From contig CANIVU010000003.1 in NCBI GenBank assembly GCA_947470805.1, positions 62,001-126,000 on the forward strand: DNA of 64,000 nucleotides, written 5' to 3'. Shown in pieces: positions 35,333 through 43,320 of this stretch (the first letter of the stretch is position 1; the number at the start of each line of letters is the position of its first letter). A program made the translations under genes and the position numbers. A model generated the notes under the pieces. That model searched no databases. It had not been told where the DNA came from and saw only the letters and a program-made list of their open reading frames with translations. Source of the DNA: Acidobacteriota bacterium. Lineage in GTDB: Bacteria > Acidobacteriota > Terriglobia > Bryobacterales > Bryobacteraceae.

Positions 35333-36319
35333 CAGCCGTTCGAGACAAACGTCGATGCGCTGTTGGATGCGCTCGTATCGGACTACCGCATCAACGGCAA
35401 AGATGTGAAGTGGTGCGAGACCCTTGTGGATGTTCACTTGCGGCCGTTCTTTGGCGAGCTCTCCGCGTCGAAGGTGGATTCCGCGCTCATCCGCGAGTAC
35501 ATCGAGAAGCGGAAAAAACCCGACCCTGTGCGAGGGCGCAAGGGGGCCGCTAACGCCACGATCAATCATGAACTTGCACTACTCCGGCGCGCGTTCAATC
35601 TGGCGGCATCCGACGACCCGCCCCGCGTCGCGCGCGTGCCGAAGATTCCGGCGCTTGAAGAGAACAACACCAGGAAGGGTTTTTTCGAGTACGAACACTA
35701 CATGGCGCTATTCAAGGCGCTGCCGGATCACATCCGCCCTATTCTCAGTTTTGGATACTACACGGGCTGCCGGAGGGGGGAAGTATTGGGCCTCCGATGG
35801 GACCAAGTAGATCTGCTTCGGGGAATGGTGCGACTGGAAGTAGGCGAAACCAAGAATGACGACGCGCGAGGAATACCGCTCATCGGCGAGCTGCTCGCCA
35901 TTTTGCGCTTGAGGCGCGAGGAGCGGGACGCAAAGCACCCCGATTGCCCGTGGGTGTTCTTTCATGAAAACGGCAATCAGATCCGATCTATCAAAAACGC
36001 ATGGGCGAACGCCTGCCAGCGGGCAGGGTTATGGGACGAAGCGACGAAGAAACCGACACGCCTATTTCACGACCTACGGCGCTCTGGCGTTCGCAATTTG
36101 GTTCGCGCGGGCGTCTCCGAAAAAGTCGCGCAAAGGATCTCCGGCCACAAGACACGGGCTGTTTTTGATCGCTACAACATCACCACTGAGGCCGATTTAT
36201 TCGACGCGGTAGCGAAACAGCAAGCGTTTTTGGACCAGCAGAAGGCGGCACACAAAACGGCCGCGATTGCAGATCGGCACACTATAGGCACACAAAGCAC
36301 AAAGGCCACCAAAAACTAA
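35195..36319 (+). CDS. Tyrosine recombinase (phage-type integrase), doubtful N-terminus
   Basis: The frame from GTG 35195 gives 374 residues, but only from about residue 51 does it look like an integrase. The core-binding domain is at about 52-115 (VDALLDALVSDYRINGKDVK, HLRPFFGELSASKVDSALI). The catalytic domain is complete: R in TGCRRGEVLGLRW, K in GETKNDDARGI, HxxR in HDLRRSGVRNL, H in ISGHKTRAVF and nucleophile Y in FDRYNIT. Residues 1-50 are antisense to the TonB-like remnant, so the arm-binding N-terminus is probably lost or the true start is a later TTG (35330 or 35363). It ends 33 bases from the 3' end of tRNA-Leu, a typical attachment site. No cargo genes remain. Confidence 0.85.
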   Translation: MIGVGIRRSCIRLNLRHLAASCEEDGSGNRSLNSSLRYQQWVEWNLQPFETNVDALLDALVSDYRINGKDVKWCETLVDVHLRPFFGELSASKVDSALIREYIEKRKKPDPVRGRKGAANATINHELALLRRAFNLAASDDPPRVARVPKIPALEENNTRKGFFEYEHYMALFKALPDHIRPILSFGYYTGCRRGEVLGLRWDQVDLLRGMVRLEVGETKNDDARGIPLIGELLAILRLRREERDAKHPDCPWVFFHENGNQIRSIKNAWANACQRAGLWDEATKKPTRLFHDLRRSGVRNLVRAGVSEKVAQRISGHKTRAVFDRYNITTEADLFDAVAKQQAFLDQQKAAHKTAAIADRHTIGTQSTKATKN

Positions 36320-36329
36320 TGGTGGCCTT
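36302..36329 (+). terminator. Hairpin spanning the recombinase stop
   Basis: AAGGCCACC (36302-36310) pairs perfectly with GGTGGCCTT (36321-36329) around a ten-base loop that contains the TAA stop of the recombinase. It lacks a T tract, so termination is uncertain. Confidence 0.45.
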
Positions 36330-36351
36330 CGCTTGCAAGTCGTTGATTCTA

Positions 36352-36438
36352 TGGTGCGGATGGCCGGACTTGAACCGGCACGCCCTTGCGGGCACTGGAA
36401 CCTAAATCCAGGGCGTCTGCCAATTTCGCCACATCCGC
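36352..36438 (-). tRNA. tRNA-Leu (anticodon UAG), CCA encoded
   Basis: The minus strand folds as a class II tRNA of 87 bases including an encoded CCA. The acceptor stem is GCGGATG with CATCCGC, the discriminator is A, the anticodon stem is CTGGA / TCCAG with loop TTTAGGT giving anticodon TAG, the long variable arm is GCCCGCAAGGGC, and the T arm is GCCGG-TTCAAGT-CCGGC. It reads CUA/CUG-type leucine codons. It begins 13 bases after the stop of the gene upstream. Its 3' end faces the recombinase gene, as expected for an integration site. Confidence 0.95.
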
Positions 36439-36451
36439 ACGAATTTCTATT

Positions 36452-37258
36452 TTAGCTCACCGCCGCGATGGACATGGGAATGGTTGCCTGAGGGCGTTTG
36501 ACGGTGCGGCGGCGGAGGTCGACCAGACGGGGGGATCCCTCGCCGCAGGGGCAGGAGTCGTGGACCAGGCGGCCGGTGAGGCCGGTTTCCAGACGCAGGA
36601 CGGGCAAGCGCGGGTTGGCCAGGAAACTGAGCAGCAGGCGATCATCTTGGATGGTTTCGAAGTGGGCGGATTCTTCGCGGACGTGGAGGCCGTGGTGGAT
36701 CTCGCATTCCCAGGCGAGGAGTTCGCCATCCATACCAAGGAACTGTTCGAAGACCGGGACCTGGTATTGGCGCCAGAGGAGGTCGGCGTCTTCGGGAGTA
36801 AGCGGACCTTCGAGGATGCCGGTGAAGGCGATGACGGCGTTACGGAGAGGAGCGGGGTCGCCGGCGCCGGCGCGGAGGGCGTCGAGCGGCGCGGCGAGGG
36901 CCTGGGGGGCGAAGTGGTGGAGAGCTGGATCGTGGAGGGCTTGGAAACAACGGACGCGGCGGGACTCTTCGACAACACGGGCGATGACGGCGGTGCGGGG
37001 GGCGGGGCCGAGGGGATAGTGGAGCCGTTCACGGATGGCTTTCGGCTTAGGGCCGGTGTAGCGTTCGGGATGGCAGAGGAATTCGAGCAGGTCGACGGTG
37101 GGCAGGTTTTCGATGCGGTGGATAGCAGGATCGTAGCTGCGGGCGTAGCGCGTCTGCGAGACGGCGGATTTGAGTACACGCAGCAGCCGGGCATGGCGCT
37201 GATCCTCCGGCGGGAGCGAGCGTCCGCCGAAGAACTGCATCGGAAATCTGAGGGTCAC
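36452..37258 (-). CDS. Unknown protein with CPCG motif, possibly related to adenylate-forming enzymes
   Basis: The product has 268 residues from GTG 37258; an ATG 18 bases later is an alternative and neither has a clear ribosome site. The C-terminal part has VFEQFLGMDGELLAWECEIH, LVHDSCPCGEGSPRLVDL and RLETGLTGRLV, which recall the C-terminal region of phenylacetate-CoA ligase-like enzymes (CPCG followed by a PR-x-x-x-x block). The first 130 residues are helical (ARLLRVLKSAVSQTRYARSY) and unassigned, and the ATP-binding motif region of true ligases is missing. I regard the function as unknown. The tRNA-Leu gene follows directly downstream. Confidence 0.65.
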   Translation of the reverse strand: MTLRFPMQFFGGRSLPPEDQRHARLLRVLKSAVSQTRYARSYDPAIHRIENLPTVDLLEFLCHPERYTGPKPKAIRERLHYPLGPAPRTAVIARVVEESRRVRCFQALHDPALHHFAPQALAAPLDALRAGAGDPAPLRNAVIAFTGILEGPLTPEDADLLWRQYQVPVFEQFLGMDGELLAWECEIHHGLHVREESAHFETIQDDRLLLSFLANPRLPVLRLETGLTGRLVHDSCPCGEGSPRLVDLRRRTVKRPQATIPMSIAAVS

Positions 37259-37327
37259 AATGGTGTAGTGGGCACAGGTAACGAGTTCTCTCAGTACGCG
37301 GCCACATTTTTCTCCTACACTGAAGAT

Positions 37328-37891
37328 ATGAGCGGACTTATCCGTAAACTTCTCGTCGGCTTCAGCTTTACCCTAGCCATTACGAGCGCCCAGAACATCG
37401 GCTACGGAGTGAGGGGGGGATTGCCGCTGAGCGATTTCCTGAAGGCCGAGTCGAAGACGGGGGCGCTGACCAGTGTCGTGAAGGGCCGGGGGAACATCAT
37501 CCTGGGGCCCATGTTTGAAGTTCGATTGCCGTTTGGGCTGGGGATTGAGGCGGACGCGCTGTACCGGCGGTGGGACGCCGAGGGGCCGTTGAGCAAGGGC
37601 ACGGCGTCGACATGGGAGTTCCCGGTGTATGGGAAGTTCAAGGTGCCGGGGATCATTGTGCGGCCGTATGCGGGGGCGGGGATGAATTTTCAGCGGCTGG
37701 GGGACATTGGCAAGTTCATTGGCGGGGCGACGGTGGACAAGAGCCGGCGCGGGTTTCTGGGGGCGGGCGGGATTGAGGTGAAAGTGCCGCATGTGCGAAT
37801 TTCGCCGGAGATCCGGGTTACGCGGTGGAACGACGCGGGGCCGTTGCGATCCACCAATCAGATTGACCTGCTGATTGGGCTGAGCTTCTGA
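37328..37891 (+). CDS. Small outer membrane beta-barrel protein
   Basis: The product has 187 residues from ATG 37328. That start is chosen because a signal peptide follows at once (MSGLIRKLLVGFSFTLAITSAQ); the open frame upstream is antisense to another gene. Alternating hydrophobic strands are typical of an eight-stranded OmpW/OMP_b-brl barrel: GYGVRGGLPLSDF, NIILGPMFEVRLPFGLGIEA, VRPYAGAGMNFQRL and the final IDLLIGLSF ending in Phe. Such proteins serve structural or porin-like roles; nothing more specific can be said. It is 8 bases upstream of nadD on the same strand. Confidence 0.8.
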   Translation: MSGLIRKLLVGFSFTLAITSAQNIGYGVRGGLPLSDFLKAESKTGALTSVVKGRGNIILGPMFEVRLPFGLGIEADALYRRWDAEGPLSKGTASTWEFPVYGKFKVPGIIVRPYAGAGMNFQRLGDIGKFIGGATVDKSRRGFLGAGGIEVKVPHVRISPEIRVTRWNDAGPLRSTNQIDLLIGLSF

Positions 37892-37899
37892 GCGACGCT

Positions 37900-38469
37900 G
37901 TGCGGCTGGCTCTGTTTGGCGGGACGTTTGATCCCATACACAATGCCCATCTGGCGGTGGCGCGGGAGGCGGCGGAGCACTTTGGCCTGGACCAGGTGCT
38001 GCTGATTCCCAATGCCATTCCGCCGCACAAGCAGCGGCAGACGACGGCGAGCTACGCGCATCGTTTGGCGATGGTGGAACTGGCGGCGGCGGCTGACGCG
38101 CGGTTCACGGCTTCGCGATTGGAAGAGGGGCAGGCGAAGAGTTATTCGATCCTGACGATTGAGCGGGTGCGGCAGGAGTTGGCGCCGGGGAGCGAGTTGT
38201 ACTTCCTGATCGGCGCCGATGCGTTCAGTGAAATTGAAACGTGGTTCCGTTGGCACGACGTGTTGGAGCGAGTCGAGTTCATTGTGCTGTCGCGGCCGGG
38301 GTACACCTACGACATTCCGGCGGGGGCGCGGGTGCACCGGTTGGAGACGCTGCAGTTGGACGTGTCGAGCACGACGATCCGGAAGCGGTTGGGGGCGGGC
38401 GAGGCGCCGCCGGAGTTGCCCCCGGCGGTGCTCCGCTACATTCGCGAGAACGGGTTGTACCGCGATTAG
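37900..38469 (+). CDS. nadD: Nicotinate-nucleotide adenylyltransferase
   Basis: The 189-residue enzyme joins nicotinate mononucleotide and ATP to give deamido-NAD in NAD synthesis. It starts at GTG 37900. The nucleotidyltransferase motif is ALFGGTFDPIHNAHLAVA (residues 4-21, with the HxxH-type pair), followed by VLLIPNAIPPHK and AHRLAMVELA. FLIGADAFSEIETWFRWHD is the substrate region and LDVSSTTIRKRLGAG the C-terminal ISSTxxR signature. Length and order are standard. It converges on the RidA gene with a four-base overlap (38466-38469). Confidence 0.96.
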   Translation: MRLALFGGTFDPIHNAHLAVAREAAEHFGLDQVLLIPNAIPPHKQRQTTASYAHRLAMVELAAAADARFTASRLEEGQAKSYSILTIERVRQELAPGSELYFLIGADAFSEIETWFRWHDVLERVEFIVLSRPGYTYDIPAGARVHRLETLQLDVSSTTIRKRLGAGEAPPELPPAVLRYIRENGLYRD

Positions 38470-38906
38470 ATGTAGGCGATGACGTCGATTTCGACGAGCG
38501 AATCGCCGGGGATGCCACCGGCGGCGGCGATGGTGGTGCGCACGGGCGGCTCCTCACCGAAGCGGCCTTTGAAGGCTTCGTTCATTTCCTTGTAGTCCTT
38601 CAGGTCGTTCAAGTAGACGTTGCACTTCAACACTTTGTTCATGGACGAACCGGCGTTGATGAGCTCCTTTTCCACTTCGTCGAGGACGTGTTTGGTGTGG
38701 GCCTTGATGTCGCCGGGGAAGTGGGCGCCTTTGCCGGCGATGAAGAGGAGGTTGCCGTAGGAGACGGCGCCATTGAACAGCGGGGCCTGCTTCGGCTTGG
38801 GGCCTTTGCGGTGGACCTTCTTCTCCGCGGTGGTCTGGCCCTGGGCGACGCCGGCGGCGGCGGCGACGGCGGCAATGGAAGTAAACAAAGTTCGGCGGTT
38901 GTTCAT
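38466..38906 (-). CDS. Exported RidA (YjgF/YER057c/UK114) family protein
   Basis: The product has 146 residues. The first 23 form a signal peptide with paired arginines (MNNRRTLFTSIAAVAAAAG), possibly of Tat type. The RidA trimer fold follows: APLFNGAVSYGNLLFIAGKG, DIKAHTKHVLDEVEKELINA, KVLKCNVYLNDLKDYKEMNE and PPVRTTIAAAGGIPGD, with the active-site arginine in PPVRTT. Cytoplasmic RidA hydrolyses reactive 2-aminoacrylate; export makes a different substrate likely. It is divergent from the DUF362 gene (26-base gap between starts). Confidence 0.88.
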   Translation of the reverse strand: MNNRRTLFTSIAAVAAAAGVAQGQTTAEKKVHRKGPKPKQAPLFNGAVSYGNLLFIAGKGAHFPGDIKAHTKHVLDEVEKELINAGSSMNKVLKCNVYLNDLKDYKEMNEAFKGRFGEEPPVRTTIAAAGGIPGDSLVEIDVIAYI

Positions 38907-38932
38907 GAAATCCTTTCGATAGAATTAATCAT

Positions 38933-40060
38933 ATGCAACGCCGCGATTTTTTGACGCTGCCTTCGGTGGCTGGGGTGGCGCTAGCCGCTCCGAAGATGGA
39001 TGGACTGCCGCAGTACCGGGTGCAATCGAGCTACAAAGCGGCGGCGATGCCGGGCATGCCGGGGCCGTATCCGGGGCAGGTGGTGAACGTCCACGCGGCG
39101 AAATCGATTGATCCGGCGGCGGACACGGTGGACCCGGTGGTGGTGGCCGAGATGATGAAACAGGGCATGCTGGCGTTGACCGGGGAGAAAGACTACCGGG
39201 CGGCGTGGCGGCGGTTCATCGATCCGAAGGACATTGTGGGCATTAAGCTGAATTGCAGCGGGGCGCCAAAGATCTGTTCGCATCCGGTGGTGGTGGCGGA
39301 GATTGCGAAACAGCTGATTGCGACCGGTGTGCCGGCGAAGAATATCACCTGCTACGAGCGGTTTCAGGACCAGGTGGATTCGGCGAAATATCCGAAGTAT
39401 CTGCCGGAGGGCGTGAATGTTTGGGCGGCGAGTTCGACGCGCGACGCAATTAACGGCTATGATCCGCGGACGTATGTGGAAGTGGATTTCTTTGGGGAAG
39501 ACGACACGCGGTCGAATCTGGTGCGGCCGATTGCCGAGCGGTTTACGAAGATCATCAACGTGCCGAACATGAAAGACCACGGGGCGGCGGGCGTGACGGG
39601 ATGTTTGAAGAATATCGCTTACGGCAGCTTCCACAATGTGGCGCGGTCGCACCGGTTTGAGAAGACCAATACGTTCTCGTTTATCGGCACGCTGGCGAGC
39701 GTGGAGCCGCTGCGTTCGCGCACGGTGTTGCAGATCATGGACGGACTGAAGGCCGTTTGGCACGGCGGGCCGTTCCTGCATGCCGATAAGTTCAAGTTCT
39801 ATCCGGCGCGGATGATGTTCGGCACCGACCCGGTGGCGATGGACCGGTTGTTGACCGATGTGATTGAAGACAAGCGGAAGGCCGAAGGGGCGATCAGCGT
39901 CTTCAACCGGTCGATGGACTATGTGAAGAAGGCCGATTTCCGGAAGGATCCGAATACGAATAATTTCGTGCGGGAACCGGGGCACATTGAGTTCGCCGGT
40001 GGGCTGGGACTGGGCGTTTTCGATAAGGCCAAGATTAAGCTGAAGGAGATCAGCCTGTGA
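38933..40060 (+). CDS. Tat-exported DUF362 protein
   Basis: The 375-residue protein has a Tat signal (MQRRDFLTLPSVAGVALAAP). The DUF362 domain covers about 90-360: DIVGIKLNCSGAPKICSHPV, VVAEIAKQLIATGVPAKNIT, TKIINVPNMKDHGAAGVTG, CLKNIAYGSFHNVARSHRFE and RMMFGTDPVAMDRLLTDVIE. Some family members are fused to ferredoxin domains, but no CxxCxxC cluster is present here. The function of exported members is not known. The stop and the next start overlap (GTGA), so the downstream unknown is its likely partner. Confidence 0.88.
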   Translation: MQRRDFLTLPSVAGVALAAPKMDGLPQYRVQSSYKAAAMPGMPGPYPGQVVNVHAAKSIDPAADTVDPVVVAEMMKQGMLALTGEKDYRAAWRRFIDPKDIVGIKLNCSGAPKICSHPVVVAEIAKQLIATGVPAKNITCYERFQDQVDSAKYPKYLPEGVNVWAASSTRDAINGYDPRTYVEVDFFGEDDTRSNLVRPIAERFTKIINVPNMKDHGAAGVTGCLKNIAYGSFHNVARSHRFEKTNTFSFIGTLASVEPLRSRTVLQIMDGLKAVWHGGPFLHADKFKFYPARMMFGTDPVAMDRLLTDVIEDKRKAEGAISVFNRSMDYVKKADFRKDPNTNNFVREPGHIEFAGGLGLGVFDKAKIKLKEISL

Positions 40061-40953
40061 GCGCGTTGCTGCTGATTGCGGCGGCGCTGCCGGGGCTGTT
40101 CGTGGATGCCGATCCGGCGCCGGGGATTCGGGAAGCCGGGTTTGATTGCGTGAGCATTCCGGCGGCGCGGGCGGAGGCGTGGAAGGGGCAGTGCGCGACG
40201 GTGGTGGATCCGGAGAAGGCCGTGAAGTTGCCGGCACCCGGGGTTCGCTACCGGATGAACGAGGCACGGGCATCGAGCGCGCCGTGGGTGGATACGAATG
40301 GCGCGCGGTTTGCGCGGGGCGTTCAGGGCCCGGCGCTGATTGCGGCCGCGGATGGGAAGGCGGCGCTGGCGGCGGCCGAAGCGCATGCGTTTGGCGTGGA
40401 CGCTCTGGTGACTGCGGGCCCGAAGGATTGGAAAGCGCTGGGGGAGATGCGGAAGTTCCTGGCTTCCCTGCCCTCGAATCCGCTGCCGGTACTGGCGAAT
40501 ATCGGGTTCATCGATGACGGCACGCCGGCGGCGACAGAGGACATGAAACTGCTGTTGCGCCGGAACCTGATGTTCCGCGTGGTGACGGCGGCGGATCCCA
40601 AGTTGGACGTGAATGTGAAGCCGAAGGGCGGGGACCCGTCGGCGTTTGCGTACGAGGTGCGGCAGAAGGTTTCCGATGGGAAACGGCTGCTGCGGCTGTA
40701 TGGGAGTGAAGTTGTTGTGGCGCGGCTTTCCGGCGATGCGTCGGCGCGCCGGGTGGCACTGTTGAACTACGGCAACCGCGTGGTGGAGGGCGTGCGGGTG
40801 CGCGTTCTGGGGAAGTGGCCGAAGATCACCGCTCGCGGTTTTGGGGAAGCTGTGGAGGCGACCGATGTGGTGGTGGAGGCGGAGGCGACGGAGTTCTCGT
40901 TGCCGCGTGTGCCGGCCTATGTTGTAGTGGAAATGACGAAATTGACGAAATAG
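40057..40953 (+). CDS. Unknown exported protein coupled to DUF362 gene
   Basis: The 298-residue product starts at GTG 40057, overlapping the DUF362 stop by four bases. The N-terminus is a short hydrophobic signal (MSALLLIAAALPGLFVDA). The middle looks like an alpha/beta domain (AAAEAHAFGVDALVTAGPKD; LPVLANIGFIDDGTPAATED), and the last 90 residues are beta-rich with RVALLNYGNRVVEGVRVRVL, like a galactose-binding-like or immunoglobulin-like module found after glycoside hydrolase-type barrels. I do not recognise the family. Coupling implies it works with the DUF362 protein. Confidence 0.65.
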   Translation: MSALLLIAAALPGLFVDADPAPGIREAGFDCVSIPAARAEAWKGQCATVVDPEKAVKLPAPGVRYRMNEARASSAPWVDTNGARFARGVQGPALIAAADGKAALAAAEAHAFGVDALVTAGPKDWKALGEMRKFLASLPSNPLPVLANIGFIDDGTPAATEDMKLLLRRNLMFRVVTAADPKLDVNVKPKGGDPSAFAYEVRQKVSDGKRLLRLYGSEVVVARLSGDASARRVALLNYGNRVVEGVRVRVLGKWPKITARGFGEAVEATDVVVEAEATEFSLPRVPAYVVVEMTKLTK

Positions 40954-41008
40954 CGGCAAAAACAACTTACTAACGAAATGTTTTTGACAACGTAACGCAG
41001 CCGTCACA

Positions 41009-41033
41009 GCCCACTGCTATCCGTGTAGTGGGC
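41009..41033 (+). promoter_or_regulatory. Stem-loop before the PhoR-like gene
   Basis: GCCCACT (41009-41015) pairs with AGTGGGC (41027-41033) around an eleven-base loop and ends six bases before ATG 41039, where a ribosome site would be expected. It may limit translation from that ATG or favour a start at ATG 41060. Confidence 0.35.
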
Positions 41034-41038
41034 CTACA

Positions 41039-42535
41039 ATGGGATATAAGCGTTCCGGCATGACGGGAAAAATATTCTTCAAACTCATCGGGGCCGTGTT
41101 GTGCCTCTTGATCGTGGCCCTGGCTGCGGTGGACTTTCTGGCGATGCGGGTGGTGGAAAACACCTACCAGGAGACGCTGGAGCGGGAGCTGACCGACAAA
41201 GGCGCCATGTTGGCGATGGGCTTGAACCAGGGCCTGCAACTGCGGGACTCGGCCACGGTGCGGACCTTCGCCGGGAAGACGCGGGGCCGGCTGACGTTGA
41301 TCGCGCATGACGGGCAGGTACTGTCGGATTCCGATGCGAGTACCAACCAGATGGAGAACCACCGCGGGCGCCCGGAGATTGAGGCGGCGCTGGCTGGGCG
41401 GACGGGTTCGGCGCGACGGAAGAGCACGACGATGGGCGTGGATTTTCTGTATGTGGCCGTGCCGGTGACAGAGGGCGCGCTGCGACTGGCGGTGCCGCTG
41501 GCGGAGATTCAGGGGCAGGTGAACGTGATCCGGCGGCGGATGCTGGTATCGACAGCGATCGCGTTCGTGCCGGCGATTCTGTTGGCGCTGTGGTTTGCGC
41601 GGATTATTGCGCGGCGGCTGGGTTCGATTATCGACTACTCGGCGCAGTTGGCGCGGGGGAATTTCCAGGCGCGTCTGGAGCGGACGGGGACGGACGAACT
41701 GGGATTGCTGGAACGGAAGTTGAACGAGACGGGCGAGAAGCTGGAAGGGATGTTCCAGGAGTTGGAACGGGAACACGCCGAGTTGGAAAAAGTGGAGCGG
41801 GTCCGGAAGGACTTCGTCATCAACGTCTCGCACGAGCTTCGGACGCCGCTGGCATCGATTCAGGGATACACGGAAACGCTGCTGGATGGGGCGATGGACG
41901 ACCCCAATCACAACATGCGGTTCTTACAGATCATCCGGCAGAACGCGGAGCGATTGGCGAATTTGACGGCCGATCTGTTGACGCTGTCGCGGGTGGAATT
42001 GAAGCAGCAGAAGTTCTCCTTCGCCAGTTATAACGTGGAGCGATTGCTGGAGAACACCGTGGATTCGATGACGCCGCTGGCGGTGAAGAAGAACATCACG
42101 CTGACGCTGTTGCCGGCTGGCGGGACGACCGAGTCCTTCTGCGATGCCGAGGCGGTGAATCAGGTGGTTACGAACCTGGTGGACAATGCGCTGAAGTATA
42201 CGCCCGACGGGGGCGAGATTACGGTGGGCGCGAAGGCATTGAACGGGCTGGGGATGATTGAAGTATTCGTGCAGGACACGGGGATTGGGATCCCAGCCGA
42301 TGAGTTGCCACGATTGTTCGAGCGGTTTTACCGGGTAGATAAGGCGCGGTCGAGGGAACTGGGCGGGACCGGTTTGGGTTTGTCGATCGTTAAACATTTG
42401 GTGCGTGCCCAGGGTGGGGACGTGCGAGTGGAGTCGTTGATCGGAAAAGGATCGAAGTTCATTTTCACGCTGCCGGTGGAAGACCTTGGAATGAGCGAAG
42501 ACAGCGATATTCGCACACAGTTAACTGCTCCGTAA
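41039..42535 (+). CDS. PhoR-like sensor histidine kinase
   Basis: The product has 498 residues; ATG 41060 is a possible later start (MTGKIFFKLIGAV). Two membrane helices (about 10-33 and 165-187) enclose a periplasmic domain of some 130 residues. HAMP follows (ARRLGSIIDYSAQLARGNFQ), then coiled helix, the histidine in VINVSHELRTPLASIQGYTE (near residue 265), N box NLVDNALKYTPDGGE, G1 DTGIGIPADELPRLF and GLGLSIVKHLVRAQGG. There is no PAS domain, and kinase precedes regulator. PhoR of phosphate control is the closest known type, but without pst genes nearby the signal remains inferred. Confidence 0.92.
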   Translation: MGYKRSGMTGKIFFKLIGAVLCLLIVALAAVDFLAMRVVENTYQETLERELTDKGAMLAMGLNQGLQLRDSATVRTFAGKTRGRLTLIAHDGQVLSDSDASTNQMENHRGRPEIEAALAGRTGSARRKSTTMGVDFLYVAVPVTEGALRLAVPLAEIQGQVNVIRRRMLVSTAIAFVPAILLALWFARIIARRLGSIIDYSAQLARGNFQARLERTGTDELGLLERKLNETGEKLEGMFQELEREHAELEKVERVRKDFVINVSHELRTPLASIQGYTETLLDGAMDDPNHNMRFLQIIRQNAERLANLTADLLTLSRVELKQQKFSFASYNVERLLENTVDSMTPLAVKKNITLTLLPAGGTTESFCDAEAVNQVVTNLVDNALKYTPDGGEITVGAKALNGLGMIEVFVQDTGIGIPADELPRLFERFYRVDKARSRELGGTGLGLSIVKHLVRAQGGDVRVESLIGKGSKFIFTLPVEDLGMSEDSDIRTQLTAP

Positions 42536-42547
42536 TGTCTTTGTAAC
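42521..42547 (+). promoter_or_regulatory. Three 11-base-spaced half-sites between kinase and regulator genes
   Basis: TTAAC (42521), GTAAT (42532) and GTAAC (42543) stand at exact 11-base steps in the end of the kinase gene and the gap before the regulator. Direct repeats at that step are the binding pattern of PhoB/PhoP-class regulators, and TTAAC resembles the Bacillus and cyanobacterial Pho box half-site. Autoregulation is inferred. Confidence 0.45.
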
Positions 42548-42580
42548 GGAGTCGCGGTAGCGTGAGGGTCAGGGACCTGT

Positions 42581-43309
42581 ATGAAGAAAATATTGCTGAT
42601 CGAAGACGATGCTGATCTTTTCGCGTTGTTGAAATACAACCTGGAAAAAGAAGGTTATGTGTTCGCGGGATCGCAGACGGGGAAGGGCGCGGTGGAACTG
42701 TGCCGCCGGGAGCGGCCGGACCTGATTATCCTCGACATCATGCTGCCGGATTCCGATGGCCTGGAGATCTGTAAATCGATTCGCAGCCATCCGGAACTGT
42801 CGGCGCTGCCGGTGATTTTTCTGACGGCGCGAGCGACGGAAACCGACCGGATTGTGGGGCTGGAGTTGGGCGCCAATGACTACATCGTCAAACCCTTCTT
42901 TGTGCGAGAGCTGATTGCGCGGATCAAGATTCAGTTCCGCGGGCAAACGTCGGCGGTGCGGACGTTGAAGGCCGGTGGTTTGGAACTGGACCGGACGGCG
43001 TGCCGGGTGCTTCTGAATGGCGCGGAATTGACGCTGACGGCGACCGAGTTCCGCTTGTTGGAATTTCTGATGACGCGGCCGGGCGTGGTGTTCAGCCGGG
43101 AGCAACTGTTGAACGCTGTTTGGGGCCATGACCGCGCGGTGACCGACCGGACGGTGGACGTATATATTCTGCGGTTGCGCCAGAAGGTGGAGCCGGATGC
43201 GACGAATCCCACGTACGTGCGAAGCGTTCGCGGGTTCGGCTATTCGTTCAATGAAAGTGGTGGTGCGGTTCCCGCGGGCGGTGAGCAAAACGCAGCCGCC
43301 GCGCTGTAG
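42581..43309 (+). CDS. PhoB-like response regulator
   Basis: The 242-residue protein has a receiver domain (1-120) beginning KKILLIEDDADLFALLKYNL with the phosphorylation aspartate in LIILDIMLPDSDG (near 53), FLTARATETD and YIVKPFFVRELIAR. The winged helix (about 135-228) has LTLTATEFRLLEFLMTRPGV and the recognition region TVDVYILRLRQKVEPD, then RSVRGFGYSF. It is the partner of the kinase 45 bases upstream. Half-sites with 11- and 10-base steps lie on both sides of its gene. A final 15 residues (GGAVPAGGEQNAAAAL) form a loose tail. Confidence 0.93.
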   Translation: MKKILLIEDDADLFALLKYNLEKEGYVFAGSQTGKGAVELCRRERPDLIILDIMLPDSDGLEICKSIRSHPELSALPVIFLTARATETDRIVGLELGANDYIVKPFFVRELIARIKIQFRGQTSAVRTLKAGGLELDRTACRVLLNGAELTLTATEFRLLEFLMTRPGVVFSREQLLNAVWGHDRAVTDRTVDVYILRLRQKVEPDATNPTYVRSVRGFGYSFNESGGAVPAGGEQNAAAAL

Positions 43310-43320
43310 CCGCGCGCTCT

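Noticed and set aside
34923-35345. A second attachment site matching the tRNA-Leu 3' end
   Set aside because: Only a six- to seven-base match (around 35018-35026) was found, no better than chance.
36386-37327. N-terminal extension of the beta-barrel protein at 37328
   Set aside because: The in-frame upstream stretch is antisense to the CPCG gene and tRNA, and a good signal peptide begins at ATG 37328.
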